This document shows, piece by piece, positions 6,960-10,426 of a stretch of 10,426 bases of DNA. Position 1 is the first letter of the stretch; every line of letters starts with the position of its first letter. The stretch is from contig CAKRKX010000082.1 in the NCBI GenBank assembly GCA_934358675.1, positions 1 through 10,426 of the forward strand. The letters run 5' to 3'. A program made the position numbers and the translations under genes. Origin of the DNA: an uncultured Agathobacter sp. GTDB lineage: Bacteria > Bacillota > Clostridia > Lachnospirales > Lachnospiraceae. The notes below the pieces were generated by a model. That model did not search any database, was not told the DNA's origin, and saw nothing but the letters and a program-made list of their open reading frames with translations.

Positions 6960-7008
6960 GAGCATGCCGCCTGTGCGCGAAAGGTTGAGGCAGGCGCACG
7001 CATTATTT
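6960..7008 (+). repeat. Dispersed 49-bp intergenic repeat, copy B
   Basis: This copy matches 4799-4847 at 39 of 49 positions without gaps. The 10-bp hairpin of copy A is not conserved. Instead GTGCGC (6973-6978) can pair with GCGCAC (6994-6999) across 15 bases. The flanking inverted repeats of the argJ element are absent, so this copy is a shorter form. It occupies most of the gap between the proC terminator and feoAB. Confidence 0.75.
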
Positions 7009-7018
7009 CACGAGATAA
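7003..7018. promoter_or_regulatory. Imperfect palindrome upstream of feoAB, possible operator
   Basis: TTATTTCACGAGATAA agrees with its own reverse complement at 12 of 16 positions and lies 16 bases before the feoAB ATG. Feo genes are often controlled by iron regulators (Fur or DtxR families), but this is not a clear match to either consensus that I can recall. It partly overlaps the 3' end of repeat copy B. I see no convincing -35/-10 pair in this gap. Confidence 0.25.
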
Positions 7019-7033
7019 CACTAGGGAGAGAAT

Positions 7034-9388
7034 ATGAATTTAGCAGAGATAAAAGAAGGACAGAGCGCCGTCCTTACGGAGATTGGCGGATACGGTGCTC
7101 TGCGTCAGCATTTCCTCGATATGGGACTGATTCCGGGAACAAAGGTGACGTATGTGAAAGCGGCACCGATGGGCGATCCGATCGAGTATCGCATCTGGGA
7201 CTATGAGCTGACATTGCGCCTGTCGGAGGCAGAGCAGATTCTGGTTGCGGATGTACAGGATGCAACAGAAGCAGAGAAGCAAAAGCAAAGCGGTGCACAA
7301 AAGAAGGCATCCGGTTCCAGACATCCGGGACTTGGCGAGATGGGCATCTACCATGTCAAGCAGCGAGGTGAGAAGATAGGCAAAAACGAACTGCTCACGT
7401 TCGGACTTGCCGGCAATCAGAACTGTGGAAAGACAACGCTTTTTAACCAGTTGACCGGCGCAAATCAGCATGTCGGAAATTTCCCGGGCGTGACGGTGGA
7501 CCGCAAGGACGGACCGATCCGCAATCAGGACAATACGCTTGTGACGGATCTTCCGGGTATCTATTCGATGTCACCGTACACGAGTGAGGAGATCGTCAGC
7601 CGTGAGTTTTTCTTAAATGATCGTCCGCGCGGCATTATCAACATTGTGGATGCGACAAATATTGAGCGAAATCTGTATCTGACGCTGCAGTTGATCGAGC
7701 TGGACATTCCGATGGTTTTGGCACTGAACATGATGGATGAGGTGCGTGACAACGGCGGTACGATCGACATTAACCAGTTGGAGGGAATGCTTGGCATTCC
7801 GGTTGTCCCGATTTCCGCGGCAAAGAATGAGGGAATCGATGAGCTTGTGGAGCATGCGTTGCATGTGGCGCGGTATCGTGAGCGCCCGGGACGTATGGAC
7901 TTCTGCGACGCGGAAGGAGCGGATGGCGGTGCGATGCATCGCTGTATCCATTCCATCATGCATCTGATCGAGGATCATACGCACAAATACAAGATTCCGA
8001 CGCGTTTTGCGGCAAGCAAACTGGTAGAGGGTGACAAGCTCGTCGAAGAATCGCTTCATCTGGATCAGAACGAGCGGGAGATGATCGAGCATATCATTTC
8101 GCAGATGGAGACGGAGAGCGGAATGGATCGACAGGCGGCGCTTGCCAATATGCGGTTCACCTTTATCCATAAAGTGTGTGATGCGACGGTTGTGCGCCCG
8201 CATGAGAGCAGGGAACATATCCGAAGCCAGAAGATGGATAAGATTCTGACCGGTAAGTATACAGCAATTCCGGTGTTCGCGGCGATCATGATCCTGATCT
8301 TCTATCTGACGTTCGGATTGATCGGAAAGTGGCTGTCCGATGGCCTCAATCTTGGAATTGATGCGTTTACGGGATGGATCGACCGGCTGCTGATACTTGC
8401 GAATGTCAATGACGTGGTACATTCGCTTGTGATCGACGGCATTTTTGCCGGTGTGGGCAGTGTGCTCGGATTCCTTCCGACGATCGTGACGTTGTTCTTC
8501 TTCCTGTCGCTTCTGGAGGACAGCGGTTATATGGCGAGAGTGGCGTTCGTGATGGACAAGCTGCTTCGTAAGATCGGTCTGTCCGGTCGAAGCTTCGTGC
8601 CGATGATCATCGGATTCGGCTGTTCCGTCCCGGCGATCATGGCGACAAGAACGCTTCCATCGGAGCGTGACCGCAAGATGACCGTGCTTTTGACACCGTT
8701 TATGAGCTGTTCGGCGAAAATGCCGATCTATGCTTTTTTCGCGGCAGCTTTCTTCCCGGGAAAAAGCGCGCTCGTGATGACAATCCTGTATTTTACCGGC
8801 GTGGTGGTCGGAATCGGATTCGCATGGATCCTCGACCATACGGCGTTTCGCGGGGAACCGGTTCCGTTTGTAATGGAGCTGCCGAATTACCGTTTCCCGA
8901 GTGCCAAAAGCGTGGGACGTCTGATCTGGGACAAGGCAAAGGATTTCCTGACGCGTGCGTTTACGATCATCTTCCTTGCAACGATCATTATATGGTTCCT
9001 GCAGAGCTTTGATGCGCATTTCAATATCGTGACGGATTCGAAGGACAGCATTCTTGCACTGGTCGGAAGCTGGATCGCACCTGTTTTTGCACCGCTCGGC
9101 TTCGGTAACTGGAAGATATCCACAGCGCTCATCACCGGTTTTATTGCGAAGGAGAGCGTGGTAAGTACGCTTACGATCCTCTCGGCGATCGATCTGCTGA
9201 CGCCTTTTACCGCAGCAGTCTTTCTGGTGTTTACGCTCTTGTACACGCCGTGTGTGGCTGCAATCGCCTCCGTAAAACGCGAGCTTGGCGGAAAATGGGC
9301 AGTCGGAGTCGCAATCACCCAATGTGTGATCGCGTGGATCGTGGCGCTGCTTGTGCGCGTGGTTGGTCTGGCGATCGGATTAGGGTAA
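7034..9388 (+). CDS. feoB: Fused FeoA-FeoB ferrous iron transporter
   Basis: A 784-residue inner-membrane Fe2+ uptake protein. Residues 1-76 are a FeoA (SH3-like) domain, followed by a Lys/Gln/Ala-rich linker (about 77-118). The FeoB G-protein domain has all five motifs: G1 GNQNCGKT (127-134), G2 in FPGVTVD, G3 DLPG (172-175), G4 NMMD (232-235) and G5 ISAAK (260-264). A helical spacer follows to about residue 405. The membrane core then carries the two gate motifs, GCSVPAIMATRT with Cys530 and FMSCSAKMP with Cys559, plus Cys740 in YTPCVAA near the C-terminus. The length fits a full FeoAB fusion, and no disruption is seen. ATG 7034 has an AGGGAGAG site at 7023-7030. No separate feoA or feoC follows, and no terminator is visible before the next promoter. 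It could equally be named feoAB. Confidence 0.95.
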   Translation: MNLAEIKEGQSAVLTEIGGYGALRQHFLDMGLIPGTKVTYVKAAPMGDPIEYRIWDYELTLRLSEAEQILVADVQDATEAEKQKQSGAQKKASGSRHPGLGEMGIYHVKQRGEKIGKNELLTFGLAGNQNCGKTTLFNQLTGANQHVGNFPGVTVDRKDGPIRNQDNTLVTDLPGIYSMSPYTSEEIVSREFFLNDRPRGIINIVDATNIERNLYLTLQLIELDIPMVLALNMMDEVRDNGGTIDINQLEGMLGIPVVPISAAKNEGIDELVEHALHVARYRERPGRMDFCDAEGADGGAMHRCIHSIMHLIEDHTHKYKIPTRFAASKLVEGDKLVEESLHLDQNEREMIEHIISQMETESGMDRQAALANMRFTFIHKVCDATVVRPHESREHIRSQKMDKILTGKYTAIPVFAAIMILIFYLTFGLIGKWLSDGLNLGIDAFTGWIDRLLILANVNDVVHSLVIDGIFAGVGSVLGFLPTIVTLFFFLSLLEDSGYMARVAFVMDKLLRKIGLSGRSFVPMIIGFGCSVPAIMATRTLPSERDRKMTVLLTPFMSCSAKMPIYAFFAAAFFPGKSALVMTILYFTGVVVGIGFAWILDHTAFRGEPVPFVMELPNYRFPSAKSVGRLIWDKAKDFLTRAFTIIFLATIIIWFLQSFDAHFNIVTDSKDSILALVGSWIAPVFAPLGFGNWKISTALITGFIAKESVVSTLTILSAIDLLTPFTAAVFLVFTLLYTPCVAAIASVKRELGGKWAVGVAITQCVIAWIVALLVRVVGLAIGLG

Positions 9389-9406
9389 AGAATAGGAATG
9401 GAAGTA

Positions 9407-9435
9407 TTGCTTTTTCGAAAAAATATGTGTAAAAT
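9407..9435 (+). promoter_or_regulatory. Promoter of the 82-residue membrane protein
   Basis: TTGCTT (9407-9412), a 17-base spacer and TAAAAT (9430-9435), a good match to the housekeeping sigma consensus. The spacer contains the perfect palindrome TTTTTCGAAAAA (9411-9422), which overlaps the end of the -35. The start codon is 35 bases past the -10. Confidence 0.65.
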
Positions 9436-9470
9436 AGGTATGTTAGAATTTGTTTTTAGGAGAGGTTATT

Positions 9471-9719
9471 ATGAGTCAGGCAAAAGTTGAACAGCATAAA
9501 AAAGATAAAGCAAACCGTAAGAAGATTATGGCAAAGGAGAGAGCGCAGCGTATTGCAGCAAGAGTGTGCGCAATCGTAGTTCTCGTGGCAATCGTGGGAT
9601 GGGCAGGATATACCGGATATCAGTACTATGAGTCAACCCGTCCGACCAAGACGATCTACACAGATACTTCTGCTTTGAGTGGTTATATTCAGGGACTTAG
9701 TAGCACACAGGCTGAATAA
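9471..9719 (+). CDS. Small single-pass membrane protein, unknown function
   Basis: An 82-residue protein. Residues 1-28 are strongly basic (KKDKANRKKIMAKERAQR), residues 30-50 form a hydrophobic span (ARVCAIVVLVAIVGWAGYTGY), and residues 51-82 are polar and Tyr/Ser/Thr-rich. By the positive-inside rule the N-terminus is cytoplasmic and the tail external. AGGAGAGG (9458-9465) places the start at ATG 9471; an upstream TTG at 9450 would put the ribosome site inside the coding region and is rejected. The gene has its own promoter and terminator, so it looks monocistronic. I do not recognise a named family. A link to feoAB or to the minus-strand neighbour is only positional. Confidence 0.8.
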   Translation: MSQAKVEQHKKDKANRKKIMAKERAQRIAARVCAIVVLVAIVGWAGYTGYQYYESTRPTKTIYTDTSALSGYIQGLSSTQAE

Positions 9720-9734
9720 TCTGCGGATGCATGG

Positions 9735-9763
9735 GGCATCGCCTTAAGTGGGCGATGCCTTTT
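9735..9763 (+). terminator. Intrinsic terminator between convergent genes
   Basis: GGCATCGCC (9735-9743) pairs perfectly with GGCGATGCC (9751-9759) across a 7-base loop, followed by TTTTCT. On the minus strand the stem has no T-tract, and its 3' half encodes the last residues of the convergent gene, whose stop lies in the loop. It therefore mainly serves the plus-strand gene. Confidence 0.85.
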
Positions 9764-10178
9764 CTAATGCATTCTTTACTGCGTCGAGAAGTAACATGGA
9801 AGTGTATTGGTTGTTTTGGGAATATGTAATGTTGTCGATGGACTGGTTGCGGATGATCTGCTCACTCAGTTCGTTTAGTGTTGGTTTCATCAGCGGGTAC
9901 ATCGTTTCCATCGTCTCATCGAGATTGACCAGCGAGATCGATTTGATATTATTTTCATCGACCACTACCTGAACGTCCATCGCATTGTTATCCATCATAA
10001 CGGAGGAGGTGTAGACTCCGGGAGTATACAGGGTTGGCACCGATTCGGACTCCGGCTCGGATTTGGCGTGCAGTGTGGCAAAAAGAATGATCAGCATCAA
10101 CAGACAAAGCCCCGTGGCAACTCCTGCAAAGACGATCCGTTTCATATGTAATACGACGATTTTGGTTTTGGCGCTCAT
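9744..10178 (-). CDS. Membrane-anchored FMN-binding-domain-like protein lacking the SGAT motif
   Basis: A 144-residue minus-strand protein with ribosome site AGGGAGGGA, at 10184-10192 on the plus strand, just before its ATG. Residues 15-36 form a hydrophobic anchor (IVFAGVATGLCLLMLIILFATL), so the rest is probably outside the membrane. Residues 51-141 follow the layout of small FMN-binding domains: a GVYTSSV start, a VQVVVDENNIKSISL hairpin, and a C-terminal YTSMLLLDAVKNALEKA helix. In flavin-carrying members a Ser/Thr-Gly-Ala-Thr motif just before that helix holds the covalent FMN. Here the position reads SQNNQ (120-124), so flavin attachment by that route is unlikely. Assignment to the fold is by pattern only. 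It may be a non-flavin relative. It is divergent from the tRNA-Gly gene and convergent with the small membrane protein. No clear promoter was found. Confidence 0.7.
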   Translation of the reverse strand: MSAKTKIVVLHMKRIVFAGVATGLCLLMLIILFATLHAKSEPESESVPTLYTPGVYTSSVMMDNNAMDVQVVVDENNIKSISLVNLDETMETMYPLMKPTLNELSEQIIRNQSIDNITYSQNNQYTSMLLLDAVKNALEKASPT

Positions 10179-10243
10179 TGATTTCCCTCCCTGTGTTGTT
10201 CTGTTTATCTTATGCGGGAGGAGCGTGATTCATTCCATGAAAG

Positions 10244-10279
10244 TAATTTTTGCAATTGTTCAAATAAATACAAAAATTA
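10244..10279. repeat. AT-rich inverted repeat in the divergent gap
   Basis: TAATTTTTG (10244-10252) is the exact reverse complement of CAAAAATTA (10271-10279), separated by 18 bases. The spacing of about 27 bases centre to centre suits either a looped structure or a two-site operator. The same AT-rich block lies just upstream of the tRNA -35 and could act as an UP element. Confidence 0.45.
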
Positions 10280-10291
10280 TTCAAAATAAGG

Positions 10292-10320
10292 TTGACATCG
10301 GGCGGCGTGTCTGTTAATAT
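10292..10320 (+). promoter_or_regulatory. Near-consensus promoter of tRNA-Gly
   Basis: TTGACA (10292-10297), exactly 17 bases, then TAATAT (10315-10320). The AT-rich tract at 10244-10290 may act as an UP element, as at many stable-RNA promoters. Initiation would fall near 10327, leaving a leader of about 30 bases to be removed by processing. Confidence 0.9.
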
Positions 10321-10356
10321 ACTAAATGTGTTCGAGAGAACAGGACAACAAAATAT

Positions 10357-10426
10357 GCGATAGTGGCGTAGTTGGTAACGCGCGACCTTGCCAAGGTCGA
10401 GACCGCGGGTTCGAGCCCCGTCTATC
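10357..10426 (+). tRNA. tRNA-Gly (anticodon GCC), 3' end cut by the window
   Basis: The acceptor strand GCGATAG (10357-10363) matches CTATC at the window end. The D-arm is GGCGTAGTTGGTAACGC. The anticodon arm is CGACC-TTGCCAA-GGTCG with anticodon GCC at 10390-10392, and the T-arm is GCGGG-TTCGAGC-CCCGT. Seventy bases are present; the last two acceptor-stem bases, the discriminator and any CCA lie outside. Further tRNA genes may follow, since the promoter is a strong stable-RNA type. Confidence 0.95.

Noticed and set aside
6940..7206. Open frame of 88 codons running through repeat copy B into feoAB
   Set aside because: It starts at a GTG inside the proC terminator, lacks a ribosome site and continues out of frame through the FeoA domain. 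Only its RQAHALF segment is of interest, as a repeat reading.
7613..9322. Long minus-strand open frame (569 codons) opposite feoAB
   Set aside because: It is antisense to an intact FeoAB with every motif present. Its product is an improbable Arg/His/Asp-rich string with no recognisable domain, as expected from the codon usage of the opposite strand.
10063..10317. Plus-strand frame of 84 codons across the FMN-like gene start and the tRNA promoter
   Set aside because: It is antisense to the N-terminal coding region and runs through a clear promoter, with no ribosome site.

Overview
The window looks like chromosomal DNA of a Clostridia member, most likely Lachnospiraceae (Roseburia/Agathobacter/Eubacterium-like). 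The basis is the strong AGGAGG-type ribosome sites, the FeoA-FeoB fusion, the citrate synthase/ArgJ/ProC proteins, a DUF6033-like gene and an Mbeg1-like hydrolase gene, and a surface protein with a Cys-rich tail of a kind I associate with this family. The assignment is by recognition, not by a search.

Layout. 1-1194: 3' end of a surface-protein gene, with 30 KPxx tetrapeptide repeats, a folded domain and a C-terminal membrane anchor, followed by a terminator. 1384-3237: a tightly spaced pair, a DUF6033-like protein and an Mbeg1/DUF2974-like alpha/beta hydrolase. 3322-4659: citrate synthase, with a -10 box upstream and a strong intrinsic terminator downstream. 4739-4859: a small palindromic element with near-perfect terminal inverted repeats. 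4878-6910: argJ and proC, overlapping by 4 bases, then a terminator. 6960-7008: a second copy of part of the intergenic element. 7034-9388: feoAB, ferrous iron transport. 9471-9719: an 82-residue single-pass membrane protein with its own promoter and a terminator. 9744-10178, minus strand: a membrane-anchored protein resembling the FMN-binding domain but lacking the usual flavin-attachment motif. 10292-10426: a near-consensus promoter and a tRNA-Gly(GCC) that runs off the window end.

How the genes fit together. Citrate synthase, ArgJ and ProC all sit around glutamate: citrate synthase opens the route to 2-oxoglutarate and glutamate, ArgJ cycles the acetyl group of the arginine pathway, and ProC makes proline. 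This is a metabolic theme rather than one operon, because a terminator separates gltA from argJ-proC. FeoAB is a separate transport unit.

Most of the window is ordinary core metabolism. I see no convincing new defence or mobile system. The least explained items are the intergenic repeat family upstream of argJ and feoAB, the three-armed inverted-repeat arrangement before argJ, the degenerate FMN-binding-like protein, the DUF6033/hydrolase pair and the Cys-rich anchor of the first gene.
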